Below are positions 19,595 to 32,037 of a DNA stretch of 64,000 nucleotides, in pieces. The translations under genes and the position numbers were made by a program. Within the stretch, counting starts at the first letter, position 1. Every line of letters begins with the position of its first letter. The notes below the pieces were generated by a model. That model ran no database searches and was not told where the DNA came from. It saw only the letters and a program-made list of their open reading frames with translations. This DNA comes from Tachypleus tridentatus (taxonomy: Eukaryota; Arthropoda; Merostomata; Xiphosura; Limulidae): the NCBI RefSeq assembly GCF_004210375.1, contig NC_134829.1, positions 53,374,107-53,438,106 on the forward strand, written 5' to 3'.

Positions 19595-22500
19595 AAAACA
19601 ATAGTCTTGTTAAAGAAGTTATTTAACAAAACACAATAAGCTTGTTCCAGTAGTTATTTAATTAAAAACACAACAAGCTTGTTCTAGTAGTTATTTAACA
19701 AATACACAATAAGCTTGTTCTAGTAGTTATTTAACAAAACACAATAAGCTTGTTCTAGTAGTTATTTAACAAAACACAATAAGCTTGTTCTAGTAGTTAT
19801 TTTTAACAAAAACACAATAAGCTTGTTCTAGTAGTTATTTAACAAATACACAATAAGCTTGTTCTAGTAGTTATTTAACAAATACACAATAAGCTTGTTC
19901 TAGTAGTTATTTAACAAAACACAACAAGCTTGTTCTAGTAGTTATTTAACAAAAAAAACACAACAAGCTTGTTCTAGTAGTTATTTAACAAATACACAAT
20001 AAGCTTGTTCTAGTAGTTATTTAACAAAACACAATAAGCTTGTTCTAGTAGTTATTAACAAAAACACAATGTTATTTAACAAATACACAATAAGACGTTC
20101 TAGTAGTTATTTAACAAAACACAATAAGCTTTGTTCTAGTAGTTATTTAACAAAAACACAATAAACTTGTTCTAGTAGTTATTTACACAAAAACAACAAG
20201 CTTGTTCTAGTAGTTATTTAACAAAAACACAATAAGCTTGTTCTAGTAGTTATTTAACAAAACACAATAAGCTTGTTCTAGTAGTTATTTAACAAAACAC
20301 AATAAGCTTGTTCTAGTAGTTATTTAACAAAAACACAATAAAGCTTGTTCTAGTAGTTATTTAACAAAAAACACAATAGAAAGCTTGTTCTAGTAGTTAT
20401 TTAACAAAAACACAATAAGCTTGCTCTACAGTAGTTATTTAACAAAAACACAATAAGCTTGTTCTAGTAGTTATTTAACAAAAAACACAACAAAGCTTGT
20501 TCTAGTAGTTATTTAACAAAAACACAATAAGCTTGCTCCTAGTTATTTTAACAAAAACACAATAGAAGCTTGTTACAGTAGTAGTTATTTTAACAAAAGA
20601 AACACAATAAGCTTGTTCTGAGTAGTTATTTAACAAAAAAACACAATAAGCTTGTTCTAGTAGTTATTTAACAAAAAAGTAATTTAATTAAGCTTGTTCT
20701 AGTAGTTATTTAACAAAAACACAATAAGCTTGTTCTAGTAGTTATTTAACAAAACACAATAGCAAGCTTGTTCTAGTAGTTATTTAACAAAAACACAACA
20801 AGCTTGTTCTAGTAGTTATTTAACAAAAACACAATAAGCTTGTTCTAGTAGTTATTTAACAAAAAACAAATAAGCTTGTTCTAGTAGTTATTTAACAAAA
20901 AGCACAACAAGCTTGTTCTAGTAGTTATTTAACAAAAACACAATAAGCTTGTTCTAGTAGTTATTTAACAAAACACAATAAGCTTGTTCCTAGTAAGCTA
21001 TTTATTAACAAAAAAAAAAAACACAACAAGCTTGTATTCTAGTAGTTATTTAACAAAAACACAATAAGCTTGCTCCAGTAGTTATTTAACAAAAACACAA
21101 CAAGCTTGTTCTAGTAGTTATTTAACAAAACACAATAAGCTTGTTCTAGTAGTTATTTAACAAAAACACAATAAGCTTGTTCTAGTAGTTATTTAACAAA
21201 AAACAACAACAAGCTTGTTCTAGTAGTTATTTAACAAAACACACAAAGAAGTTCTTTCTCACAAGTGAAGTTATTTAACAAAAAACAATGCTTATTCTAG
21301 TTAAGCTTTGCTCTGTTCTAGTTAGTTATTTAACAAAAACACAATAAGCTTGTTCTAGTAGTTATTTAACAAAAACACAACAAAGCTTAGTTCTAACACA
21401 AATTTGGCTGGCAAAAAACACAATAGAAACTTTGTTCTAGTAGTTATTTAACAAATACACAATAAACTTGTTCTAGTAGTTATTTTAACAAAAACACAAT
21501 AAACTTTGTTCTGTTGGTTATTTAACAAAAAACACAACAACCTTGTTCTAGTAGTTATTTAACAAAAACACAATAAGCTTGTTCTAGTAGTTATTTAACA
21601 AAACCACAATAAACTTGCTCTAGTGGTTATTTAACAAAAACACAACAAGCTTGTTCTAGGACATATTTAACAAAATACACAACAAGCTTGTTCAAGTGGA
21701 TATTTAACAAAAACACAATAAGCTTGTTCTAGTAGTTATTTAACAAAAGCACAATAAACGTTCTGTTGGTTGTTTTGGCCAAAACACAATAAGCTTGTTC
21801 TAGTGGTTATTTAACAAAACACAATAAAGCACGTTTTAGTGGTTATTTAACAAAAACACAATAAACGTGTTCTAGTGGTTATTTAACAAAAACACAATGA
21901 GCGTGTTCTGGTAGTTATTTAACAAAAAGCACACATATTTGTTTGTTCTAAGTAGTTATTTAACAAATACACAATAAGCTTGTTCTAGTAGTTATTTAAC
22001 AATAACACAATAAGCTTGTTCAAATGGTTATTTAACAAAAAACACAATAAAGTTTGTTAACATTGGTTATTTAACAAAAACACAACAAGCTTGTTCTAGT
22101 AGTTATTTAACTCAAAACACAACAAAAGTTTGTTCTAGTGGATTATTTAACAAAAACACAACAAGCTTGTTCTAGTGGTTATTTAACAAAACACAACGAA
22201 AACGTTTTGTTATTTAACAAAAGAACACACTAAGTTTGTTCTAGTAGTTATTTAACAAAAACACAATAAAGCTTGTCCTAGTGGTTATTTAACAAAAACA
22301 CAATAAGCTTCCTGAAGTAAGTTATTTAACAAAATTCACACAACAAACTTGCTCTAAATTAGTTATTTAACAAAAACCTATTAAACATGTTCTAGTAGTT
22401 ATTTAACTCAAAACACAATAAGCTTGTTCTAGTAGTTATTTAACAAAAACACAACAAGCTTGTTCTAGTAGTTATTTAACAAAAACACAACAAGCTTGCT

Positions 22501-23960
22501 CTAGTAGTTATTTAACAAATACACAATAAGCTTGCTCTAGTAGTTGTTTAACAAAATCACAATAAGCTTGTTCTAGTAGTTATTTAACAAAAAACACAAC
22601 AAGCTTGTTCTAGTAGTTATTTAACAAAACACAACAAGCTTGTTCTAGTAGTTATTTAACAAAACACACAATAAGCTTGTTCTAGTAGTTATTTAACAAA
22701 AACACAACAAGCTTGTTCTAGTAGTTATTTAACAAAACACAACAAGCTTGTTCTAGTAGTTATTTAACAAAAAACACAACAAGCTTGTTCTAGTAGTTAT
22801 TTAACAAAAAACACAATAAGCTTGTTCTAGTAGTTATTTAACAAATACACAATAAGTTTGTTCTAGTAGTTATTTAACAAAACACAATAAGCTTGTTCTA
22901 GTAGTTATTTAACAAAACACAACAAGCTTGTTCCAGTAGTTATTTAACAAAACCACAACAAGCTTGTTCTAGTAGTTATTTAACAAAACCACAACAAGCT
23001 TGTTCTAGTAGTTATTTAACAAAAACACAATAAGCTTGTTCTAGTAGTTATTTAACAAAACACAACAAGCTTGTTCTAGTAGTTATTTAACAAAACACAA
23101 GCTTGTTCTAGTAGTTATTTAACAAAACACAACAAGCTTGTTCCAGTAGTTATTTAACAAAACACAACAAGCTTGTTCTAGTAGTTATTTAACAAAAAAC
23201 ACAACAAGCTTGTTCTAGTAGTTATTTAACAAATACACAACAAGCTTGCTCTAGTAGTTATTTAACAAAAACACAATAAGCTTGTTCTAGTAGTTATTTA
23301 ACAAAAACACAACAAGCTTGTTCTAGTAGTTATTTAACAAAAACACAACAAGCTTGTTCTAGTAGTTATTTAACAAAAACACAACAAGCTTGTTCTAGTA
23401 GTTATTTAACAAAAACACAACAAGCTTGTTCTAGTAGTTATTTAACAAATACACAATAAGCTTGTTCTAGTAGTTATTAACAAAAACACAATAAGCTTGT
23501 TCTAGTAGTTATTTAACAAATACACAATAAGCTTGTTCTAGTAGTTATTTAACAAAAACACAATAAGCTTGTTCTCGTAGTTATTTAACAAAAACACAAT
23601 AAGCTTGTTCTAGTAGTTATTTAACAAATACACAATAAGCTTGTTCTAGTAGTTATTTAACAAAAACACAACAAGCTTGCTCCAGTAGTTATTTACCAAA
23701 AACACAACAAGCTTGTTCTAGTAGTTATTTAACAAAAACACAACAAGCTTGTTCCAATATTCATTTAACAAAAACACAACAAGCTTGTTCCAATATTCAT
23801 TTAACAAAAATACAACAAGCTTGTTCCAATATTCATTTAACAAAAATACAACAAGCTTGTTCCAGTATTTATTTAACAAAAACACAACAAGCTTGCTCCA
23901 GTATCTATTTAACAAAAATACAACAAGCTTGCTCCAATATCTGTTTAACAAAAATACAAT
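19595..23960. repeat. 36-bp minisatellite array of about 4.4 kb
   Basis: Well over 100 units of 35-37 bp contain AAGCTTGTTCTAGTAG followed by TTATTTAACAAAAACACAA, so a HindIII site recurs nearly every unit. The outer parts are regular. The segment from about 20,550 to 22,400 is full of small insertions, deletions and substitutions. The last units (23,750-23,960) are a subtype with CCAATATTCATTTAAC. The open frames on both strands near 23,720-24,020 are the repeat read as protein. Confidence 0.97.
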
Positions 23961-24480
23961 AAAACGTATCAGTGGTAATCGAAGAGAACAACCAAAATAT
24001 ATTCAAATAATAATTTAACATAAAAATGATAATCTTTGTGCCATCATTTAACATAAACACAAGAAACATGCTCAATTAATAATTGAAATAAAAAATAATA
24101 ATAGCCATGTTTTTCCAATAACTTAGTGGAAACACGATAAGTATATTCTACTAATGACTTAGCACAAACATAATAAGCATGTTCCTTTAATAACTTAACG
24201 GATACACAATAAGCATGTTCCGTTAATAATTTAACAACAAAAAGAGAAACGATAAACATTGTTATTAACAAACCGACGTAAATACAATATGCATAATGTA
24301 GTAATAATTTAAGAGAAATGCAATACGCGAGTTCCACCGATAATTTAACTAAAACACAATAAACAAAACGTAATAATAATTTATTAACACCACTTAAAGT
24401 ATATTTGTTTAATAATTTATAACGAAATCGAAAAACATGCTCCACTGATAATCTGAGAGAATCATACAGTAAATACATTC
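23961..24480. repeat. Decayed edge of the 36-bp array
   Basis: AATAACTTAAC, AATAATTTAAC, ACACAATAAGCATGTTC and similar motifs continue every 35-40 bp with growing divergence. They fade out after about 24,480. This is the ancestral margin of the array. Confidence 0.75.
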
Positions 24481-24930
24481 TACTAAAGATTTAATCGAAA
24501 CACAATTGCATAACAATTGAAGCATGACAAGTATGTTCTACTTGTAGTTTTGAACGGAAACACAGTAAACATGTTATAACAATAAGTGAAACATGACAGA
24601 TGTGTACCAGTTGTAATATGAATTGAGATACAATTAACAGATTTCAACGATAACTGAAATATGGCGTGTTCCGCTTGGAGTTTAAAGAGAAACACTGTAG
24701 GACTAAGAACATATATTTTATAAAGAAACATCACACTAAAAAATTGAATAACCCCTTGAAGATTTGTCACATAAGCAAATTACGTGAAACACTACGATTG
24801 GGTCACGTTTTGTTTGCTTCCCGCCTGTAATAATCTAGTTCTGATTCTTTACTAATTCAACTGAAAGTTAAATGGTCATAAGGTTCACAACACTTAAGAT
24901 GAGCGATATTATTTATTTATACAGAGAGGG
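24481..24930. other. Spacer, possibly very old repeat units
   Basis: Weak echoes such as GAAACACAGTAAACATGTT persist to about 24,600. There is no gene. Confidence 0.4.
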
Positions 24931-25196
24931 TTTGTTTGTTTGTTTCGAATTACGCGCAAAGCTACGCGAGGGCTATCTGCGCTAACCGTCCCTAATTTAG
25001 CAGTGTTAGAGTAGAGGGAAGGCAGCTGGTCATCACCACCTACCGCCATCTCTTGGGCTACTCTTTACAAACGAATAGTGGAATTAACCGTCATATTATA
25101 ACGCCCCACGGCTGAAAGGGCGAGTATATTTAGTGCGACGGGATTCAAACCCGCGACCATTGGATTACGAGCCGAGTGCTTTAACCATTTGACCAT
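24931..25196 (-). mobile_element. SINE1 copy
   Basis: Antisense SINE1 runs from TTTGTTTGTTTGTTTCGAAT to the head end TTTAACCATTTGACCATATG. Confidence 0.9.
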
Positions 25197-25198
25197 AT

Positions 25199-25276
25199 GT
25201 GTGCGTGATTTTCTTACAGCAAAGCCACATCGTGCTATTTGCTGAGTTCACCGAGAGGAATCGAACCCACACCTGG
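25199..25276 (-). mobile_element. SINE2 fragment abutting the PLE
   Basis: ATTTTCTTACAGCAAAGCC, GAGTTCACCGAGAGGAATCG and AACCCACACCTGGC are antisense SINE2 tail and B-box sequence. It is cut off where the PLE 3' end begins. Confidence 0.75.
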
Positions 25277-25278
25277 CT

Positions 25279-28200
25279 ATAACAGAGAGGGACACAGATT
25301 AACGTCTCAGATTTCTGCAAATTTTACCTTCAATAGCTAAAGCAAAAATATAAAGAATTACATCTGTTCTGTGTAGGTAATTAAATCACATTGCTGTATC
25401 ATCGACAATTTAATGAAAACGAAAACACATTGAAAGTATATGAATAACTATAACACTAGTGTACACATTAAAACGTACATTTTAACGAGATTGGGTGTTA
25501 TGCAGTGTTGATGAAAGTTGTTTGATATGGAGAGTTTCTTTAATCAGTAACGCCAGATCACTGTTGACCTTCAAAAGTAAACTGAAACTTCGTAGGTCAA
25601 TGTTCTGTTTGTACACTATGTTGATGTGCAGAGGAACATAGGGTTATTCTTTTTTTTGATTGTGTATGTTTGTTGTTTTTTGTAGGAGACTCGTACATGT
25701 TCATCACATCTAACTGTTAGATTGCGTTTGATCTTGCCAACATAGCAGGTCTTCAAGTCTTCAAACGAATAACTAGATACAAGACTAAACTAAAGAGAAA
25801 CGGGTCTTGGGTAGAAGCAAAGTTCTGTGTTAAAACTAATCAGAGATAAACTTGGGATAGTAATGATAAATTACAAAAAACAAAAGTACATGGTAAGTTT
25901 TGGTACAGTTGGGTAAATTAGTAAGTTTCTGAGTTAAGAAGGTATTGCTAGTTTTTGTAATATATGTTGTGTGTAGCCATTACGGTTGAGTTAAGATACA
26001 AGAAACACAGGTTGTAAGAGTTGTTTAATAATTGTATTAAATTATCTTTTTTATATATCAACGGGATAAAACTGCCAAGTTGGATAAGAAGGCCAGTAAA
26101 TATTTTCTGTGTATTAATGTTCCATGTCCACTAGTGTAGCAACTAATGAGGATCTTTAAAGAACACAGATTATTACTATGTTCAATTTCGTATGTGAATT
26201 TGAAGGCAGGGTGCAATGAGTTCATGTATGTTAAAAAACAAGCAATGATCCTTAAAATAATGTGTTGTCACCATATCTTGTGTAACAAATGTGTTGTCAC
26301 CATATCTTGTGTAACAAAAGTGTTGTCTGCATATCTTCTGTAACAAAAGTGTTGTCTGCATATCTTCTGTAACAAAAGTGTTGTCTGCATATCTTCTGTA
26401 ACAAATGTGTTGTCACCATATCTTGTGTAACAAAAGTGTTGTCACCATATCTTGTGTAACAAATGTGTTGTCACCATATCTTCTGTAACAAAAGTGTTGT
26501 CACCATATCTTGTGTAACAAAAGTGTTGTCACCATATCTTCTGTAACAAATGTGTTGTCACCATATCTTGTGTAACAAAAGTGTTGTCACCATATCTTGT
26601 GTAACAAATGTGTTGTCACCATATCTTCTGTAACAAAAGTGTTGTCACCATATCTTGTGTAACAAAAGTGTTGTCACCATATCTTCTGTAACAAATGTGT
26701 GTTGTCACCATATCTTCTGTAACAAAAGTGTTTGTCACCATATCTTCTGTAACAAATGTGTTGTCACCATATCTTGTGTAACAAAAGTGTTGTCAAGCAT
26801 ATCTTCTGTAACAAATGTGTTGTCACCATATCTTGTGTAACAAAGTGTTGTTGTCACCATATCTTCTGTAACAAAAGTGTTGTCTGCATATCTTCTGTAA
26901 CAAAAGTGTTGTCTGCATGTTGTCACCATATCTTCTGTAACAAAATGTGTTGTCAAATTCTATATCTTGTGTAACAAAAACCATATCTTCTGTAACAAAT
27001 GTGCATATCTTCTGTAACAAAAAGTGTTGTCTGCATATCTTCTGTAACAAAAGTGTTGTCTGCATATCTTCTGTAACAAAAGTGTTGTCCATATCTTCTG
27101 TAACAAAAGTGTTGTCACCATATCTTCTGTAACAAATGTGTTGTCACCATATCTTGTGTAACAAAAGTGTTGTCACCATTCTGTAACAAAGTATCTTCAT
27201 ATCTTCTGTAACAAAAAGTGTTGTCTGCATATCTTCTGTAACAAAAGTGTTGTCACCATATCTTCTGTAACAAAAGTGTTGTCTGCATATCTTGTGTAAT
27301 AAAAAAGGTTGTCTATATATCTTTCGTAATAAAAGTTCTGTTTACATACAATCTGTAATAAAAGATTTGTCTACATATCATCTGTAATAAAAGATTTGTC
27401 TAGTACCATCTGTAATAAAAGTTTTGTCTACATACCATCTGTAATAAAAGATTTGTCTGCATACCATCTGTAATAAAAGTTTTGTCTACATACCGTCTGT
27501 AATAAAATATACGTTTTGTCTACATAACCGTCTGTAATAAAAGTGTGGTCTACATACCATCTGTAACAAAAAAGTTTTGTCTACATACCATCTGTAATAA
27601 AAGATTTGTCTACATACCATCTGTAATAAAAGATTTGTCTGCATACCATCTGTAACAAAAGATTTGTCTACATACCAAAGATTTGTCTACATACCATCTA
27701 TAATAAAAGTGTGGTTTAACCATTTGTAAAGATTTGTCTACATACTATTTATAATAAAAGTGTGGTTTACATTCCATTTGTAATAAAAGTGGTCTAGTGT
27801 TCTCTACATATCTTCTGTAACAAAAGTGTGGTCTGCATACCTGTTTACTGTGATAAAAGTGTTGTGTATATACGTTCTGTAATATGAATGTCGTCTACAT
27901 ATCGTTTGTAATAAAAGCGTAGTCCACATATTTTCTGCAATAAAGTGTCGTCCACACATATTCTGTAAAGGATAGGTCTGAAATCAGGGACATATGTCGA
28001 GCCATTTCTGTTCGTGATACTAAAAAATATATTAGCTAATGTTGGACCCAGTGGAAACCCATCGCTACGCCATCTATTTGTTCACTATTGAAAAGGATTT
28101 TAAATCTTTGGTTGTAAGAATCAACATGGTATTAATATAAAGCTTAACTGAGCCATTCAGTGAAACTTATTACATCGAAGCTCAGATGGAAGATTATATC
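25279..28200 (-). pseudogene. Penelope-like element, RT/GIY-YIG copy split by minisatellite
   Basis: Read on the minus strand, this is a 5'-truncated PLE polyprotein. It begins near 28,130 with TTKDLKSFS-like sequence and then QIDGVAMGFPLGPTLANIF (28,080-28,024), a reverse-transcriptase box conserved in the family. Two compensating frameshifts then pass through HEQKWLDICP to DFRPILYR and the catalytic box read here as CVDDT (about 27,970-27,940). There the frame is interrupted by 1.7 kb of 29-bp repeats. Beyond them the same protein resumes with IFTGLLIQLGSFIPLIYKK and YNLCFLYLN (about 26,100-25,970). The GIY-YIG endonuclease part CYVGKIKRNLTVRCDEH follows at about 25,748-25,692. The 3' end lies near 25,279. 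Many stops show it is dead. Confidence 0.85.
26262..27960. repeat. 29-bp minisatellite made of the PLE YVDD box
   Basis: About 58 units of 28-29 bp are present. On the plus strand each contains GTGTTGTC, CATATCTT and TGTAACAAAA. On the minus strand the same unit reads as CYRRYGDNTF, CYRRYADNTF or YVDK, recognisably the reverse-transcriptase box (L/C)YRRYVDDTF of the surrounding PLE. Units nearest the RT sequence (27,880-27,960) are closest to that box, for example YKRYVDD at about 27,905. Units become more homogeneous toward 26,262. A 29-bp unit cannot keep frame, so this is repeat expansion and not a repeated protein domain. Indel noise is concentrated at 26,700-27,200. Confidence 0.9.
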
Positions 28201-28209
28201 AGTGAACCC

Positions 28210-29062
28210 AATTTCAAATATAAACATGCCTTGTAACCTGCCTGTGTTCCTCGTATCTTAAGTTACACTCAATAATTTCTCTTGTACAGAATACTGTAAA
28301 CCTTAACCTCTACCCCCACAACGTTTATTACAAAAATTACTAATACTTTTCTAACTAAGGAATTCACAAACTTACTTAATTACCAAAACCTACCATATTG
28401 CTCCTGTCCTCCATACGCTGGTGAACAAAGCTTGACTTTAAAAAGTCAAATTAAAGGTGCAGTTTATCGTTATTAAACTCAAGATCATTTTAGACTAGTT
28501 TTTAAACTTACCAAACTTTTCCCCGACTAAAGATCTTCCCTCATTTCTTTTTGTTCTAGTCTTGAATACAGTTACACGTGTGGAGATTGAAAGACATGCT
28601 ATGTCGGCAAGATCAAACGCAATCTAATAGTTAGAGGCGATGAACGTGTAAGAGTCTATACGAAAAAAACAACAAACATACACACTCAAAAAAAGAATAG
28701 CCCTTATGTTCCTCTGCACATCAACATAGTGTAAAACAGAGCACTGACTTATCAAATTTCGGTATTCTCTTCAAGGTCAACAGTGATCTGAAGTTACTTA
28801 TTAAAGAAACACTCCATATAAAACAACTTTCATCACTAACACCCAGTCTTCAGCTGGGCTGCACGTGTTTAATATGTACACTATTTTGTACATTTATTCA
28901 CATATTTTCTATGTGTTTTTGTTTTGATTAAACTGTCGTTGACAGAACAGTGTGGTTTAGTTATTTACGTTGTACTGATGTAATTCTTTATATTTTTACT
29001 TTAGATACTGAAAGTGGAACCTGCAGATATTTGAAACGTTTATCTGTATCCCTCTCTGTTAT
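28210..29062 (+). pseudogene. Second Penelope-like copy, 3' part, opposite orientation
   Basis: On the plus strand CNLPVFLVS (about 28,230) and later PYCSCPPYAGEQSLTLKSQ, then HFRLVFKLTKLFP, lead into YSYTCGD and CYVGKIKRNLIVRGDER (28,597-28,655), the GIY-YIG domain. One frame runs for about 90 codons with only a few stops. The 3' part contains LKLLIKE-type sequence and ends near CTCTCTGTTATA at 29,062. Compared with the minus-strand copy, it is a diverged reverse complement (28,440-29,062 against 25,279-25,870), so the two copies form a long imperfect inverted repeat. Reverse-transcriptase sequence is absent from this copy. Confidence 0.83.
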
Positions 29063-29240
29063 AAATAAATAAATTGTTCACTTTAAGTGTTGTTAACCTT
29101 GTGATACTCGAACTACGGTTTCCTTTGAATACATTAATTGCTACAGAAGGGTTTTGGTAACTGGTGGGCTTTTGAACTTTATTTATCGAAAATAGAAATA
29201 TTTTTACGATTAGGATTATTTTGTGGATGTGACTAAATTT

Positions 29241-29525
29241 GGCCTGGCATGGCCAAGCGTGTTAAGGTGTGTGACTCATAATCTGAGGGTCGCGGGTTCG
29301 CGCCCGAGTCGCGCCAAAACATGCTCGCCCTCCCAGCCGTGGGGGCGTTATAATGTGACGGTCAATTCCACTATTCGTTGGTAAAAAGTAGCCCCAAGAG
29401 TTGGTGGTGGGTGGTGATGACTAGCTGCCTTCCCTCTAGTCATACACTGCTAAATTAGGGACGGCTAGCACAGATAGCCCTCGAGTAGCTTTGTGCGAAT
29501 TTCCAAAAACAAACAAACAAACAAA
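29241..29525 (+). mobile_element. SINE1 copy, full length with target-site duplication
   Basis: The copy runs from GGCCTGGCATGGCCAAGCG to repeated CAAA units. The 12-bp direct repeat GTGACTAAATTT lies at 29,229-29,240 and 29,526-29,537. Confidence 0.95.
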
Positions 29526-29899
29526 GTGACTAAATTTGTTTTACTCTAATGCACTACTTTTTCTGTCATATGCGGAGTGATTCATTTTATTTGATTTTTC
29601 TGTATCTTGAAACAGCGATTACGTTTAACCAAAAACTTCTTTATACCCAAATCTCCACATACGATTTTGAAAATACAATTTTGGTCTCAATATCTAAAAA
29701 CAACGTTTTTTGTTGTTGTTGAGTCTACACCTCTTGCACTTTCATATTTTATTTAATTATCTTGAAGACAATTACACATTCTGCTAACGTCACTTTTAAA
29801 CTAGTAATTTTTTTCCGAACAGCACCTATGCTACACGTAACTTTGAGGACCAGCTTGTGGACATCTAAGGTTATGGCATGGTCATCTTTAACTTAGAAC

Positions 29900-30069
29900 T
29901 GTTGACCAGATAGAGGGAAATAATCATTAGTACAATCCGGGAATGACTATAACATTTTAACCAACCAACAGTTGAAAGTGACGGGACGTGTTCAGTAGAG
30001 AAACGTGGCATGAGCTTTTAACTTTAAGGTCCGCAGCCCGCAACAGCATCCACTAGGCCATGACTGACC
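29900..30069 (-). mobile_element. Old SINE1-like copy
   Basis: GATAGAGGGAAATAATCA, ATTTTAACCAACCAACAG and GAAAGTGACGGGACGTG follow antisense SINE1 order and end in a head remnant, CTAGGCCATGACTGACC. It is strongly diverged. Confidence 0.5.
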
Positions 30070-31537
30070 TGGTTATGAAAAAGCGTCTGTTGTTTGACAA
30101 ATATAACCTACAAACCAAATTGAAATACTTGCTATTAAATAGAACTATTAACATGTACAGCCCTATGCAAATGTGAAAACTTTGCACGTAGAATGGAGTA
30201 GCCATATGAATATAGAAAATAATGAGCTAGCGTTAAGAATACTGAAAACTGTGTCACTAGGTGGCCAATATACGGTCACACGCTTATTGGAATTATTTGT
30301 TGTATTTATATTTTACGTTGTATCAAAGTGTAAAGTGTCTGAGGCATATTTATATAGATCAATGTGTTGATGCTTTTTTTACATCTATTTAGAAGGATCA
30401 GAATTTATATGAGTACGAGAGCTCGGTATTTTATCTTGTGTAATTTACCTATGATCTCATAATGAATGGTTGGATGCATAATCAAAGTTTCAGTTTCTAA
30501 ACTTAACAAAATTAAGCCTGAATCAGTGTTACAAGATCTATAGCTTTCTTCTTAAATATTTTTTATGATTTACTTTGTTTCTTGTTGCTTGGAAGGTGGT
30601 GCCGGCTGGCTAGTCTGATTAATGGCCTGTCAAAAGGTGTCTGTGTTGTTGTTATCTCGTAAAAACTAAAAGTGTTAAATTCCTGTTAAAATGGTTGAAT
30701 TGCATTGACGAGACAGAAACTAAAAGTGCTAAGTTCCTGTTGATGGTTGAAACGAACTAATCCTGTTCACCACCCTCATGAATATTGTATTTAAAATTGT
30801 TTTTAATTTAGATCAGATTGCTTAGTCTTGCGGCAGCATAAATGCGCAATTTTATATGTTCCTGCATAATCAACGGCATTATGGTGCATAATTTCAAGCA
30901 TTAGTCTCACTATTTAAATTTGTTGACGCATAAAAATCGCGTCCTAGATTTACCATTTTAAACCACATTCATAGAATAGTTAAACGGACTTGTCAGCAAA
31001 AAGTAACAAGCTAAACGACGTGAGGCTCGGACGTAATTAAACGATAATTTCCGAAAATATTGCAGAGTTATTTGCTCTGTTCCTGTTTTGACAGCCTCCA
31101 ATTTTCAGTACTTTGTAGTTTATTTGTTTCAAATATGTTAGCTCTGGATGTTATTAGTTGTGACTGGTGTTTGGACTTACTTTGGTTAAAGCCTCATAGA
31201 GTTTGTGTCATCGCTGTCAATCTTGCCGGTGAAACGGAGAAGATCGTAATAACGAGCCATGAATCAGGCGTGGGTCTTGCTAGAAAGATAAGCCCCACGT
31301 ACTTGAAGCGGTAAGACCATTTATTCTGCTGTATCATTCCACGACACTCGTTCGCTCGCGCAGCGGCTCACCAGCACGAGGTTTAATTCTCCAGCTTTCT
31401 TGTTAACAGAAACAGCGCACAGTTGTTGTGCATGGATACTGTAGATTCTCTCTGGAAGTATGTAGTCTGGTAGCAACAATACGATAGGACAATCAAACGT
31501 AACTGGAACGTAGTTTATTAAAGACGGTGAACTGATG
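30070..31537. other. Unique sequence with a possible exon end
   Basis: Mostly featureless AT-rich DNA. A plus-strand frame at 31,060-31,314 ends in VGLARKISPTYLKR, immediately followed by a donor-like GAAGCG|GTAAGACC near 31,309. A locally CpG-rich stretch follows at 31,345-31,385. It could be an upstream exon of the gene seen after 39.7 kb, but nothing in the protein is recognised and the gap prevents a check. Confidence 0.25.
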
Positions 31538-32037
31538 NNNNNNNNNNNNNNNNNNNNNNNNNNNNNNNNNNNNNNNNNNNNNNNNNNNNNNNNNNNNNNN
31601 NNNNNNNNNNNNNNNNNNNNNNNNNNNNNNNNNNNNNNNNNNNNNNNNNNNNNNNNNNNNNNNNNNNNNNNNNNNNNNNNNNNNNNNNNNNNNNNNNNNN
31701 NNNNNNNNNNNNNNNNNNNNNNNNNNNNNNNNNNNNNNNNNNNNNNNNNNNNNNNNNNNNNNNNNNNNNNNNNNNNNNNNNNNNNNNNNNNNNNNNNNNN
31801 NNNNNNNNNNNNNNNNNNNNNNNNNNNNNNNNNNNNNNNNNNNNNNNNNNNNNNNNNNNNNNNNNNNNNNNNNNNNNNNNNNNNNNNNNNNNNNNNNNNN
31901 NNNNNNNNNNNNNNNNNNNNNNNNNNNNNNNNNNNNNNNNNNNNNNNNNNNNNNNNNNNNNNNNNNNNNNNNNNNNNNNNNNNNNNNNNNNNNNNNNNNN
32001 NNNNNNNNNNNNNNNNNNNNNNNNNNNNNNNNNNNNN
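31538..32037. other. Assembly gap of exactly 500 N
   Basis: A run of 500 Ns, a placeholder size, sits at the left edge of the 53-bp array. The true array length is therefore unknown. The long open frame of undetermined residues over it is meaningless. Confidence 0.99.

Noticed and set aside
19595..23960. CRISPR-like regular spacing
   Set aside because: Units are contiguous with no unique spacers, and the surrounding sequence is animal nuclear DNA with SINEs and transposons.
23718..24478. Frames with repeated LLNEYWNKLVVF or FQYSFNKNTTSL
   Set aside because: Opposite-strand translations of 36-bp repeat units, divisible by three only in the regular stretch at the array end.
26146..27132. Small cysteine-rich frames such as CNKCVVTISCVTK
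   Set aside because: Plus-strand readings of the 29-bp array. The meaningful reading is the minus strand, derived from the PLE RT box, and it is not an intact gene either.
28985..29045. Hammerhead ribozyme motif at the PLE 3' end
   Set aside because: Some Penelope elements carry hammerheads, and GAAACG is present near 29,035, but the required CTGATGA core was not found (only CTGAAAG).
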